Source of the DNA: Gammaproteobacteria bacterium
GTDB lineage: Bacteria > Pseudomonadota > Gammaproteobacteria > Acidiferrobacterales > SZUA-150
DNA length: 64,000 nt
NCBI GenBank assembly: GCA_029880545.1
Contig: JAOUOD010000008.1
Coordinates: forward strand, 62,001 to 126,000
Direction: 5' to 3'
Shown here: positions 53,601 to 61,885 of the stretch, in pieces
How positions within the stretch are numbered: the stretch's first letter is position 1
How the letters are laid out: every line of letters begins with the position of its first letter
Translations under genes and position numbers: made by a program
Notes under the pieces: generated by a model
The model's database searches: none
The model's input: only the letters and a program-made list of their open reading frames with translations
Told to the model about the DNA's origin: nothing

Positions 53601-54728
53601 TCACTCCTGGGAACCTTTGCCTTTACCTTTGTAAGTATAGTCAAAAACCTGCACCCGGCGATTGTAGGAATCGGCGACATAGATGCGGTTCTTGTAAACG
53701 AATACACCTGCCGGCAACCAGAATTCACCGGCCCGGCGGCCCTGCTGACCAATATCCAACAGGTATCGACCCTGGTCATCGAAAATCTGAATCTTGTGGA
53801 ACACCGAATCGGCAATATAAATATGGCCGGCGACATCAATACCAATGCCCTTGGGTTGCGAGAACTGTCCTGAGCCATCGCCGTGCACACCGAACTTGCT
53901 GATGTACTGGCCTTCAAGGTCGAAGATTTGTACCCGGAAGTTCATGGTGTCATTCACATAAACACGGTTGCCATGAACCGCCAGGTGGCTGGGAAAGTTG
54001 AAGCCGGCATCCTTGTCCGCGCGCCGGCCAAATTCAAACTGCTGCTCGCCGTTTTCATTGAACACGACAATCTTGTGTGCCAGCGTGTCGGCGACGTACA
54101 GGCGTTTTGTCTCGGCATGCCAGGCCAGTCCTGTCGGTCGCGCCAGCGATGAAACGGATTTCAGGTGCTCGCCTTCGCGATCAAGAATGTGCAGTTGTGC
54201 CTTGTTTGAATCGCTGATGAACAGGCGCGTATCGCTCAGGGCAATGCCCACCGGCGACTCCAGCACGTCTTTGCCGACCTTGTGAATCCGCAGTTGTTCC
54301 TTGTCTTTCAGGTTAAACAGAAACACGGATTTTACACCGGGGTCAGCGATGGCGATCAGTCCATCGTCGGCCGCAATGGCGTAGGGCCGTACCATGGGCC
54401 AGGGTTTGTTGCCGGTGAGCCAGCCGAACAGTCGTGAGAAAAAAGACGGCTTGATACCGAGATCGATTGCCTTGTTAAATTCGTGTGCGTAGCGCACACG
54501 CTCCGGCAGTGGCGGCGCCGGCCAGACAAGTGCCTTTACCGCCGCCTCGGACGCCAGTTTCGCCGGTGAGTTCTTGTCCGCTTCTTCGGCCTGGGCTTGC
54601 AGTTCTTCGGGCAGCTCTTCAGGGCTGGCATGCTTGGCTGGCGCAGACTTGCTGTCGGCGGCCACGGCAAGGTGGCCAGCCAGGAAAGCGGCCATAAGCG
54701 CAGACAGTACTAATCGTTGTGTGATCAC
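53601..54728 (-). CDS. Exported NHL-repeat beta-propeller protein
   Basis: 375 residues, GTG start overlapping the barrel stop (GTGA). Signal peptide (HLAVAA), a charged linker with SPEELPEELQ, then a six-bladed NHL propeller (about 105-365) with blades such as RPYAIAADDG, GIALSDTRLFISDS, FPSHLAVHGNRVYVND, QPKGIGIDVAGHIYIADS and LPAGVFVYKNRIYVADSYN. NHL proteins are scaffolds for protein interactions. It is a paralogue of the lipoprotein at the operon start but has no lipobox. Confidence 0.92.
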   Translation of the reverse strand: MITQRLVLSALMAAFLAGHLAVAADSKSAPAKHASPEELPEELQAQAEEADKNSPAKLASEAAVKALVWPAPPLPERVRYAHEFNKAIDLGIKPSFFSRLFGWLTGNKPWPMVRPYAIAADDGLIAIADPGVKSVFLFNLKDKEQLRIHKVGKDVLESPVGIALSDTRLFISDSNKAQLHILDREGEHLKSVSSLARPTGLAWHAETKRLYVADTLAHKIVVFNENGEQQFEFGRRADKDAGFNFPSHLAVHGNRVYVNDTMNFRVQIFDLEGQYISKFGVHGDGSGQFSQPKGIGIDVAGHIYIADSVFHKIQIFDDQGRYLLDIGQQGRRAGEFWLPAGVFVYKNRIYVADSYNRRVQVFDYTYKGKGKGSQE

Positions 54729-56698
54729 TGTGAATTCCGGGTGAGCGTTACCATGAACCGGGTTTCTTCGGTATTGCGGGACGTGCCATCCCAGTCGCTA
54801 AAGGTTAGCCCGGCACTGAGCTGTACCAGGAAGAAGCGCCAGTTGACCCTGGCGCCGTGAGACAGGAACCGGTCATTGTTGCCCAGGCTATCGTCACGAC
54901 GCCAGTAGTTTACATGCGAATTGATTGTCAGGCCAAACCACGGGATATTGAAGTTGGCCATTAATTTCGCACCGGAATTATCCACATCAGAAAGCGTGGT
55001 GTTGCTCCTGCCTACATTGACGGATTCCTGGATACTGATCAGCGACGTGATATTGGCTGATGCCGATTGATACAGGTTGGTGGTTTCAGTTTCGTAATCG
55101 CCCACCACAGAATCCTTGTAATGGTATCCGGTACTGAGCAGTATGCCTTTGAAACCGCCGCTGTATTCAATGCCGGTGGATTGATCTTCCGAATCGGCGA
55201 TAAAGTTGCTGCCGGCACCGGTACTGACTTCCGTGTTGCTGCTGGCGTAGCGGTAGTACAGTCGTACACCTTTGACACGGAAGTTAATGTTGCCGCCATT
55301 GGTTTTTGATGTGTAATCCATGGCCGGCGGTGTCTGGTAGTTGTAGTCCACGTACACCGTTGTGCCGGTGGGGATGACAACGGTATCGATCACCTGGATT
55401 TCGGTAATATTGGCGACCGTGGCGACCGTGTAGTGTGTGCCCAGGATATAGGGTGTGCCAATAATGTCAGTGATAACAATGCTGGCAGTATCCACATACG
55501 GCTGGTTCAGGGTAATGATGCCGGTAATATCGGTGGTATGGGCTTCGTCAATAATGCTGAGCAACTGGCTCTGGGCTTCGCGATCGGTGTCCAGTTGCGC
55601 GCCATTCACAGCCATGCTGATTGTGGCGCCATGCCATGGGATGGTTTTGACATAGCTGACCGAGTAGCGCGGTCCGGCCGAGGCCTCCCGGCCCAGGTCA
55701 AACTCGGTAGACTTGTACACGTATCCCAGGTTGGTATCGAGGTTGGCGTAGAGTTCGTGGAAAAAATCAATTTGTCCCGTTTGGCCAATGGAGGTGCCAA
55801 CCTGGGTGGATTCATTGTAGCCGTAGCGTATGTCGGTTCTGAATCGCTGTGTATGTTGCAGGCGCAGGTTTTCCGACAAGGATTTCCGGTCATAGGCACC
55901 AAACCCGGTTTGCTCGACGGCATCACCAAAGGTTTGCAGGTGCGAGCCTTTGCCCCAGCCCAGGGTGTGGTTGAGCCAGCCGCGCTTGCTGTTGTAATCG
56001 TGCAGCGGTACAAGGAGATCGGTGTAATCGGTGTTGACCAGGCTGAAACTGAGCTTGGAGCTGCGACTGTAAAAGCCGGTGGTTTCGACTTCGTATTCAT
56101 TGTGCCAGTCAGCCCCGGCGAGGGTGGAGGTAGTCAGCAGGTCACTGTAGCTCCTGGAATAACTGATGTATGAAGGCAGCCAGCGATTCTTGAGATTCAG
56201 GGTGACGCTTTTCTGATCATTGATAAACTCGGTTTCGCCGCCCAGCTCCGCCTCGGTGTAGCCGGAGGACTGGCTGGTGGAGGCAGCAATGCTGAACGGC
56301 ACCCGCGCCCCCTGCAGCAGGTTCATGGCGGCGGAGTAGTCCCAGGCCGTGCTTTCGGTTTCCAGAGTTTGCCCGGACACGTCGGTGTAGGTGGATTGCT
56401 GAATAAATACCGGCTTGGCGCTGACGGCGAAGCTGGCAATCTTGGGGTCCAGCAGGGCAAAACGTTTTTTGAATGTCAGCTTGGTGGCCCAGCGTTCGGT
56501 AGAGGTATCGCTGTGGGTGCCGGGGCTGGTTTCGGTGGTATTCCAGCGCCCGTCATAATCAAGACTCAGGTTCCACGACAGTGGTGAGCTGAAGAACCAG
56601 GCATCAGCATTCTCCTGTGCGTCCTGGCCGTAAGTCGGAAAAGACAACAACAGGCCGGGCAGCAACAAGGTGGCGATGTTGTTCCGGTTCACGAACAT
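54725..56698 (-). CDS. Predicted outer-membrane beta-barrel of a cytochrome conduit
   Basis: 657 residues with a signal peptide (PTYG-QD). The sequence is a long series of amphipathic strands with aromatic girdles (LSWNLSLDYDGRW, YISYSRSYSDLL, FRTDIRYGYNES, INSHVNYWRRD and others), enough for a barrel of more than 20 strands. Residues about 390-455 differ (ITLNQPYVDTASIVITD, TGTTVYVDYNYQT): a beta-sandwich-like insert. Its size resembles MtrB/PioB porins, but I see no MtrB CXXC motif near the N-terminus. It probably holds a cytochrome across the outer membrane; inferred from context. Confidence 0.82.
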   Translation of the reverse strand: MFVNRNNIATLLLPGLLLSFPTYGQDAQENADAWFFSSPLSWNLSLDYDGRWNTTETSPGTHSDTSTERWATKLTFKKRFALLDPKIASFAVSAKPVFIQQSTYTDVSGQTLETESTAWDYSAAMNLLQGARVPFSIAASTSQSSGYTEAELGGETEFINDQKSVTLNLKNRWLPSYISYSRSYSDLLTTSTLAGADWHNEYEVETTGFYSRSSKLSFSLVNTDYTDLLVPLHDYNSKRGWLNHTLGWGKGSHLQTFGDAVEQTGFGAYDRKSLSENLRLQHTQRFRTDIRYGYNESTQVGTSIGQTGQIDFFHELYANLDTNLGYVYKSTEFDLGREASAGPRYSVSYVKTIPWHGATISMAVNGAQLDTDREAQSQLLSIIDEAHTTDITGIITLNQPYVDTASIVITDIIGTPYILGTHYTVATVANITEIQVIDTVVIPTGTTVYVDYNYQTPPAMDYTSKTNGGNINFRVKGVRLYYRYASSNTEVSTGAGSNFIADSEDQSTGIEYSGGFKGILLSTGYHYKDSVVGDYETETTNLYQSASANITSLISIQESVNVGRSNTTLSDVDNSGAKLMANFNIPWFGLTINSHVNYWRRDDSLGNNDRFLSHGARVNWRFFLVQLSAGLTFSDWDGTSRNTEETRFMVTLTRNSQ

Positions 56699-56775
56699 TT
56701 CTCCCGCGCGCAGCGATTATCGTTTTGATCGTTTTGTATGGGGCTGGTTGTGCAGCGTTGTCTGCAACCATGCCG

Positions 56776-57216
56776 CTATTTTCCCTTGTCAGTGGTATCG
56801 GCCGCGCCTTGTGTCGACGGGCCTTTATATTCCTGGTGGCAACGGGTACAACTGGCGAATTCAATATTGAATGCTTCTTTGCCGTTGTGACAGGCACCGC
56901 AGTACTTGCCATCAATTAATTCTTTCATGGTCGCCAGGTTGGCGCCGGCCTTGGATACAAACAGTTTTTCATGGCAGACCGAACAGCGGTAGCGTTGCCG
57001 ATGTTTCCAGTGCTCGAACACCGCTGGCGGCAACTGCAGACGCTTGCCGGAGCCTTTGAAAAAGATATCCCCCAGCGCCCGGTCTTCGGCGGTATGGCCG
57101 GTATTGGGCACGGTGGCGACAAGCAATGCCAATGACAATGTACCGCCGGCAATCATGGCTGATACGGCGCGCATCAAGATGGTCTTGGCTGCCGGTTTGG
57201 TAACTGTGCGCCGCAT
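56776..57216 (-). CDS. Triheme c-type cytochrome (c7-like), exported
   Basis: 146 residues: an N-terminal hydrophobic signal/anchor segment (about 17-37), then CSVCH, CGACH and CTRCH with separate histidines (FEHWKHRQRY) as sixth ligands. This is the triheme cytochrome c7/c3-like arrangement of periplasmic electron shuttles. GGAGGG lies 8 bases before ATG 57216. It begins one base after the stop of the lipoprotein cytochrome, a related triheme protein. Confidence 0.92.
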   Translation of the reverse strand: MRRTVTKPAAKTILMRAVSAMIAGGTLSLALLVATVPNTGHTAEDRALGDIFFKGSGKRLQLPPAVFEHWKHRQRYRCSVCHEKLFVSKAGANLATMKELIDGKYCGACHNGKEAFNIEFASCTRCHQEYKGPSTQGAADTTDKGK

Positions 57217-57217
57217 G

Positions 57218-57829
57218 TTACTGCCCTCCCAGCATGCCGGTATGGCAGCGGGCGCAGGCCACATCTACCGGGAACGCGACCTTGCCGTGGCAGGTGCCGC
57301 AGTACTTGCCGTCGCGGATTTCGGCCATGGTGATGGGTGTGCCGCGATACTTGAATACTTTCGGATGGCAGCTGGCGCAATCCAGTAATTCGGTATGCCG
57401 GGAATGCGGAAACCAGGCATCAAAGACCGGTGTCGGGCCTTTCAGGAAAAAATCAAATCCAAACACAAATTTGCTGATGTTGTCGGTGCCAATATGGCTG
57501 CGGGGCCAGATAATGTTCTGGTCCATGGCGGCCAGCCAGTCAGGCTGACCGAACATATCCTTGGGCAGGTATTGCATGGCCTGGTTGAATTCTGTGGCCG
57601 CGGCCAGTTTGCCGGCCAGTTCATGCGGCTGCAATTTTTTCAGCTTCAGCTGATCATCAATGGTTTGATCCTGGGGTTTTAGCCGTTGCGCGGCTTCGGC
57701 GGCGCGTTTTTGCGCCATTTCTTCGACGGTAGGCGGAGGCACGTCGAAAAACAGTGACATCGTGTCCTTGGTGCAAGCGGAGACCAGAAAAACGATGAGG
57801 AGGAGCATGATGGTGTTGTTGTTGTTCAT
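57218..57829 (-). CDS. Triheme c-type cytochrome lipoprotein
   Basis: 203 residues. The lipobox LVSAC gives acylated Cys19, so it is anchored in the outer or inner membrane; residue +2 is Thr, which favours the outer membrane by the E. coli rule. The heme motifs CASCH, CGTCH and CARCH lie in the last 60 residues, after a helical region of about 120 residues. FPHSRHTELLDCASCH supplies free histidines for axial ligation. GGGGAGGAGC is an excellent ribosome site. Middle of the eight-gene operon. Confidence 0.92.
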   Translation of the reverse strand: MNNNNTIMLLLIVFLVSACTKDTMSLFFDVPPPTVEEMAQKRAAEAAQRLKPQDQTIDDQLKLKKLQPHELAGKLAAATEFNQAMQYLPKDMFGQPDWLAAMDQNIIWPRSHIGTDNISKFVFGFDFFLKGPTPVFDAWFPHSRHTELLDCASCHPKVFKYRGTPITMAEIRDGKYCGTCHGKVAFPVDVACARCHTGMLGGQ

Positions 57830-57898
57830 GCTCCTCCCCCCAGTTTCCAGCTAATATTATTGCTTATAATTATTATGGTTACCTGAATAATACACCGC

Positions 57899-58600
57899 TT
57901 ACTTGATATGGCAAGTGGTGCACAGGGTGTCGATACTGGCCCGCAGGAAAGTCGGGTTAGTGGCTTCATGCGGATTGTGGCAGGTTGCACATTCCACCTG
58001 GTCAGTACCAGCACCATACAGTTGCAGAGTTGAAGCCTGTACGGTTGCCAGGGCGACAAACTGCGGATCCTGCGCCGGATCATAGGTGACCGAAATCGGG
58101 TGGTCGCCTGTCAGTACAGTACCCAGGTTGGTCACAGCGCCACCCGGAGCGGCAGCCATGGTGTTACCAACGTTGGCACCGTTGATCTGGAACTGCCATC
58201 CCTGACTAGCGCCAGCGGCATTGTATCCACCAGAACCGGCGCCGTTGATCAATTGATCGAAGGCAACGGTACCGTCATGACAGGACAGGCAGGCCTGGGA
58301 AATGCTGGCAGGCGCGCCAGCTACGGTCATGTCCATAGTCGGGCTGGTGTACATGGTGTAGGTCGCCGCAGAAGCGCCACGGTTCCACAACGGGGCCGGG
58401 CCACCGGCTTCAGTATGCGGTGAATGACAGAAGCCGCAGACAAATGCCGTTGTCGGGGTGGAGATATTGTTTACGGTGTCCGGGTTGGTGCTGGACAGGT
58501 TGTGCTTGGTTGCTGCAACGTTCTGAACCGCCATGGCCGGTGGGCTAAAGCCCAGTACAACCAGGGCGACTGCGGCAGCGATTTTTAACAGGTTTTTCAT
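57899..58600 (-). CDS. 4-heme c-type cytochrome, doubled-CXXCH type
   Basis: 233 residues with a signal peptide (PPAMA-VQ). The heme motifs are CGFCH, CLSCH, CATCH and CTTCH. KHNLS, FCHSPHTEAGGPAPLWNR and SCHDGTVAFDQL have direct counterparts in the first part of the 12-heme protein (LHNLS, FCHTPHKSQ...APLWNH, SCHDGTVAMG), so both arose from one ancestor. GAGG lies 7 bases before ATG 58600. Probably periplasmic or surface electron carrier. Confidence 0.93.
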   Translation of the reverse strand: MKNLLKIAAAVALVVLGFSPPAMAVQNVAATKHNLSSTNPDTVNNISTPTTAFVCGFCHSPHTEAGGPAPLWNRGASAATYTMYTSPTMDMTVAGAPASISQACLSCHDGTVAFDQLINGAGSGGYNAAGASQGWQFQINGANVGNTMAAAPGGAVTNLGTVLTGDHPISVTYDPAQDPQFVALATVQASTLQLYGAGTDQVECATCHNPHEATNPTFLRASIDTLCTTCHIK

Positions 58601-58650
58601 GATACACCTCGCTTCGTTCTTACGCGTTAGAACATGGTTAAGTTTACTCA

Positions 58651-59847
58651 TTACTCTGGGCGTGCTCCTCCGGCACGCGGTTTGTTATTTCTTGAATCTG
58701 AGGCTTCCGTGTCGACCCTGGTGATTGAACCCTCACTCTTGTGGTCATTGTTTTTCAGAAACTCGAAAATCTGTATGCGCCAGTTGTACTGGTCAGCAAC
58801 ATATATCTGGTCGTTGTCATCAATGTACATGCCGGCAGGTAGCTGGAACTCTCCGGGTTTGCGACCGCCACCACCTAGGGCCATTAGCAATTTGCCCTCA
58901 GGGTTAAAAACCTGGAAATTATTGAAGGCCGAATCAACTACATAGATGTTACCTTGCGAGTCCACTTCGATACCCTTGGGGCGAGCGAACTGGCCACGGG
59001 CATCGCCGTTGGAACCAAACTGCATCAGCGGCTTGCCTTTATTATCCAGCACCTGTACCCGGAAGTTCATGCTGTCGGCGACATAAATCTTGCCAGCGGG
59101 GCCAATAGTGATGTTGGTGGGGAAGTTGAATTCGCCCGGCTCCATGCCACGCTTGCCGATTTTGGTCAACAGGCCACCTTGTGGACTGTAGACGGCGATA
59201 TTGTGGCTCTTGGTGTCGACGACATAGGTTTTGCCGCTGTACTGATCGACAGCAATGCCGACGGGACGTTCCAGCTCGCCTTTTTTGCCCATGGCGCGAA
59301 CGAATTCGCCATTCTGATCAAAGATAACGACACGCTGCTTGGCGGAGTCGGTGACATAGATGTAACCATGTTTATCTGAGGCGATGCCCAGCGGCTTGGC
59401 CAAAATACCCTGGCCGTGTTCACCCCAGATGGCGAATTTTTTATTTTGTGGGTCGAATACCAACACCTTGCCCCAGCCGCTGTCGGCTACGTACACGCGA
59501 CCGCTCTTGTCGGCGTGTACAGCATAGGGCTTTTTCAGCTGGCGCCCGGCTTCGCGCGGCTTGCCCAGTAACTTGTCGCGCATGACTGACATGCCAGAGG
59601 CGGCTTCGGTGACCTGGTCTTCAGAAAACAGGTAACCGACAAACTTGTAGCGTGGCGTCTCAGGTGGCAACGGCCAGAGCACGTTGTCCGGTTTCTTGTT
59701 GGCATCATCAGAACCGGTGCTGGCGCAACCGCCGAGTCCGCCGAACATGACAAGCAATGCAAGGCTGGCTGCGGTAAGTGTGAAGGCGTGGGGAATGCGC
59801 GCAAACGTCCTGTATACAGAATGCTTACTGTATATGGCTTGCTGCAT
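58651..59847 (-). CDS. NHL-repeat beta-propeller lipoprotein, first gene of the cytochrome operon
   Basis: 398 residues. A long n-region precedes the hydrophobic stretch with lipobox LGGC (Cys41). The NHL propeller (about 115-375) has blades like KPYAVHADKSGRVYVADSG, KPLGIASDKHGYIYVTDSA, RPVGIAVDQYSGKTYVVDT, FPTNITIGPAGKIYVADSM and LPAGMYIDDNDQIYVADQYN. It is a paralogue of the NHL protein downstream. I chose ATG 59847 (GGGA upstream); the frame is open for 52 more codons. Preceded by a predicted FNR-activated promoter. Confidence 0.9.
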   Translation of the reverse strand: MQQAIYSKHSVYRTFARIPHAFTLTAASLALLVMFGGLGGCASTGSDDANKKPDNVLWPLPPETPRYKFVGYLFSEDQVTEAASGMSVMRDKLLGKPREAGRQLKKPYAVHADKSGRVYVADSGWGKVLVFDPQNKKFAIWGEHGQGILAKPLGIASDKHGYIYVTDSAKQRVVIFDQNGEFVRAMGKKGELERPVGIAVDQYSGKTYVVDTKSHNIAVYSPQGGLLTKIGKRGMEPGEFNFPTNITIGPAGKIYVADSMNFRVQVLDNKGKPLMQFGSNGDARGQFARPKGIEVDSQGNIYVVDSAFNNFQVFNPEGKLLMALGGGGRKPGEFQLPAGMYIDDNDQIYVADQYNWRIQIFEFLKNNDHKSEGSITRVDTEASDSRNNKPRAGGARPE

Positions 59848-60050
59848 GTTTCCCAACGCAAAGGTCACTGCTTTATCCCCGGTTGTCGTTCTGCGAAAAT
59901 TTTTGACATTTGCCCAGTCGACGTTTTCGTTAATTTGCCTGGAGATCCACTTCTTCCGCACGGAATATAGTGCATTGGTCGTGAATGTCCAGTTCTTGCA
60001 CACTTCGGTCTTTGTTCTTGTTGTTTCTTGCCTTGGTTGACTTTAAGCAA

Positions 60051-60093
60051 ACTCTAATTGATTCTAACCCCATATCGCCTTGATTTGGATCAA
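60051..60093 (-). promoter_or_regulatory. Class II FNR-type promoter of the cytochrome operon
   Basis: On the minus strand TTGAT-N4-ATCAA (60080-60093) is followed by TAGAGT (60051-60056). The box centre is 33 bases from the -10 centre, so about -42 from a start near 60044: the geometry of FNR-activated promoters where the activator replaces the -35 element. Confidence 0.65.
60080..60093. promoter_or_regulatory. Perfect FNR box
   Basis: TTGAT, TTGG, ATCAA: exact match to the consensus TTGAT-N4-ATCAA of FNR/ANR proteins. It lies 67 bases before the prolyl-isomerase ATG and 233 bases before the NHL lipoprotein ATG. Confidence 0.85.
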
Positions 60094-60101
60094 GTCAAAA
60101 A

Positions 60102-60115
60102 TTGACCCATGTCAA
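60102..60115. promoter_or_regulatory. Second CRP/FNR-family box
   Basis: TTGAC, CCAT, GTCAA: a symmetric variant of the FNR/FixK/DNR site. Its centre is 22 bases (two helix turns) from that of the perfect box. Confidence 0.65.
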
Positions 60116-60160
60116 GTTCAATACCTGGCCGCGATGTCAGTCTGAAACTGGAGTTGTGTA

Positions 60161-61171
60161 ATGTCTGAGCATGCATTTGAACCTGTAAAAACAGGGGTGC
60201 GCAAGTTTCTGCAGCTTGCATTTGTTGGGTTATTCTTTTTCGGCTGCCAGTGTGCGTGGGCACAGCAGGCGCCGGAGGTGGTGCTGGAGGTGGGCGAAGA
60301 GCGTTTCCTGCGTTATGAGCTGGATGAGTCTGTCAAGAGCCTGTTACCGCCATCTTCATTTCATGGCGAACTGTCCAAGGCGACACAAAACAAATATACG
60401 AAACAGGCGATTGAGCGCTTGACCGAGCGAGCCTTGTTATATCGCGCGGCTGTCCAGGCAGGCATCAAGCCCGATGAAGGCTTGCTTGCCCAGGCTGAGC
60501 AAAGCAATGTGCATCGTTTTGGCAGTAAGGAAGAATTTATCAAACAATTGAATAAAAGCGGCCTGACCAAAGAGCGGTTCGAACATCGGGTTATCGCACA
60601 AAATGTCATTACCAGGTATGTCAACGAAACCCTGACCCCGAAAGCAGTGTATACAGACAAGCAACTGCGCGAGTATTTCAAGAGCAATCCAAAAGAGTTC
60701 GAGCGTCCGGAAACTGTCGGTGCCTGGCATATCATTCTTAAAGTGCAACCGAATGCACCGGATGAGGAGTGGCAGAAAAAGCAGGCCTTGGCCGATTCGC
60801 TGGTAAAACAGATTCGCGAGGGCGCCGAGTTTACCGATATTGCCAGCAAGCATTCCGAAGACGATTATCGCGTCAAGGGCGGCTGGATTGGTGATATGCA
60901 CAAGGGCCGGTTGCTGCAGGAGCTGGAGGATGCGCTGTTCAAGCTCAAGGAAGGCGAGATGGCCGGTCCGATTCGATCACTTCACGGCTTCCACATCGTC
61001 AAGGCCGGCAAGCGCCAATCTGCCGGCAGCCTGTCGTTCAAGGAAGCGCGCGACAAGCTGAAAAAGCGGCTCGAAGAGAAGCGCTTCGAGGAGTTGCGAA
61101 ACAAGGCGATGGACGAGCAACGCAAACAGGTCAAGATCAAGGTGCTGATCAACCTGGACAAGAAAGCCTGA
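60161..61171 (+). CDS. Periplasmic parvulin-type peptidyl-prolyl isomerase (SurA/PpiC-like)
   Basis: 336 residues: signal peptide (CQCAWA-QQ), SurA-like helical N-domain (about 60-175), one rotamase domain (about 185-285) with VGAWHIILKVQPN, SEDDYRVKGGWIGDM, GPIRSLHGFHIVKAG, and a basic helical C-terminus. It assists folding of periplasmic or outer-membrane proteins. Divergent from the cytochrome operon with a shared FNR-box region, so it is probably the dedicated foldase of the barrel or the multiheme proteins. One rotamase domain only, unlike SurA with two. Confidence 0.92.
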   Translation: MSEHAFEPVKTGVRKFLQLAFVGLFFFGCQCAWAQQAPEVVLEVGEERFLRYELDESVKSLLPPSSFHGELSKATQNKYTKQAIERLTERALLYRAAVQAGIKPDEGLLAQAEQSNVHRFGSKEEFIKQLNKSGLTKERFEHRVIAQNVITRYVNETLTPKAVYTDKQLREYFKSNPKEFERPETVGAWHIILKVQPNAPDEEWQKKQALADSLVKQIREGAEFTDIASKHSEDDYRVKGGWIGDMHKGRLLQELEDALFKLKEGEMAGPIRSLHGFHIVKAGKRQSAGSLSFKEARDKLKKRLEEKRFEELRNKAMDEQRKQVKIKVLINLDKKA

Positions 61172-61213
61172 TCGAGAGTTATACCTTTAAATATATGTAC
61201 TGCGCGGATAAAA

Positions 61214-61873
61214 ATGAGACGCATTCCTGAACCGGAATTAATGAACGACCCGACACAGGCATTGGCCTATGCCGAGGCGGATTTTGTCGAGCCCAATACG
61301 GCTTTTGTTGACGGCTTTGCTGCGTGTTTTCCGCAATGCCAGCCACGTCGAGTTGTCGACCTGGGTTGTGGGCCGGGCGACCTGACGGAACGTTTTGCCC
61401 AACGCTATCCGCAATGCCGAGTCAGCGCCATCGACGGCGCCGAGCAAATGCTGCTGATCGCCAGGCAGCGTGCCCGGGAGCAGGGGCTCGATGGGCAAAT
61501 TGACTATGTTTGCGCCCATCTTCCGTCCGCGGAACTGCCGACTGGTGCTGATGTCATTATTTCCAACAGCCTGTTACACCATATGAATGACGCTATGGAT
61601 CTGTGGCGCAGCGTCAAGCAGTGTTCAGTGCCCGGCAGCATCGTCTACGTGGCGGATTTGTTTCGGCCGCAGACCACCGAAGCCGCGCAGCACATTGTCG
61701 ATACCTATTCGGAAGGTGAGCCTGAAGTATTGCGCACGGATTTTTATCACTCGCTGCTGGCCGCGTACCGTCCCGATGAAGTCGAGGCCCAGCTTCGTGA
61801 GGCCGGGTTGATCGGCCTGAAAGTGGAAACCACCAGTGATCGGCATATGCGCATTAGCGGTATCGTCGAGTGA
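61214..61873 (+). CDS. Class I SAM-dependent methyltransferase
   Basis: 219 residues. Motif I is VVDLGCGPGDLTERFA, motif II VSAIDGAEQML with acidic end, and SNSLLHHMND stands at motif IV. The acceptor is not recognisable; the sequence resembles trans-aconitate/small-molecule methyltransferases. GGATAAAA before ATG 61214. It lies 42 bases after the prolyl isomerase and before a CoA-binding protein; a functional link with the conduit is not evident. Confidence 0.85.
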   Translation: MRRIPEPELMNDPTQALAYAEADFVEPNTAFVDGFAACFPQCQPRRVVDLGCGPGDLTERFAQRYPQCRVSAIDGAEQMLLIARQRAREQGLDGQIDYVCAHLPSAELPTGADVIISNSLLHHMNDAMDLWRSVKQCSVPGSIVYVADLFRPQTTEAAQHIVDTYSEGEPEVLRTDFYHSLLAAYRPDEVEAQLREAGLIGLKVETTSDRHMRISGIVE

Positions 61874-61885
61874 GCCGGGCTGGCA

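Larger units (their letters stand above)
59848..60160. other. Divergent control region of the cytochrome operon and the prolyl isomerase
   Basis: 313 bases without a gene. It holds two palindromic FNR/FixK-type boxes, several further TTGA/TCAA half-sites between 60080 and 60120, and the minus-strand -10 at 60051-60056. The leader of the operon would be about 200 bases long, with no obvious structure. Confidence 0.6.

Noticed and set aside
55433-56173. Plus-strand open frame of 246 codons opposite the outer-membrane barrel gene.
   Set aside because: Shadow of the barrel gene; no signal, motif or ribosome site.
51691-58600. Assignment of the cluster to MtrCAB or PioAB.
   Set aside because: No decaheme MtrA/MtrC-type protein is present, and the barrel lacks a visible MtrB-type N-terminal CXXC; NHL proteins and prolyl isomerase are not part of Mtr systems.
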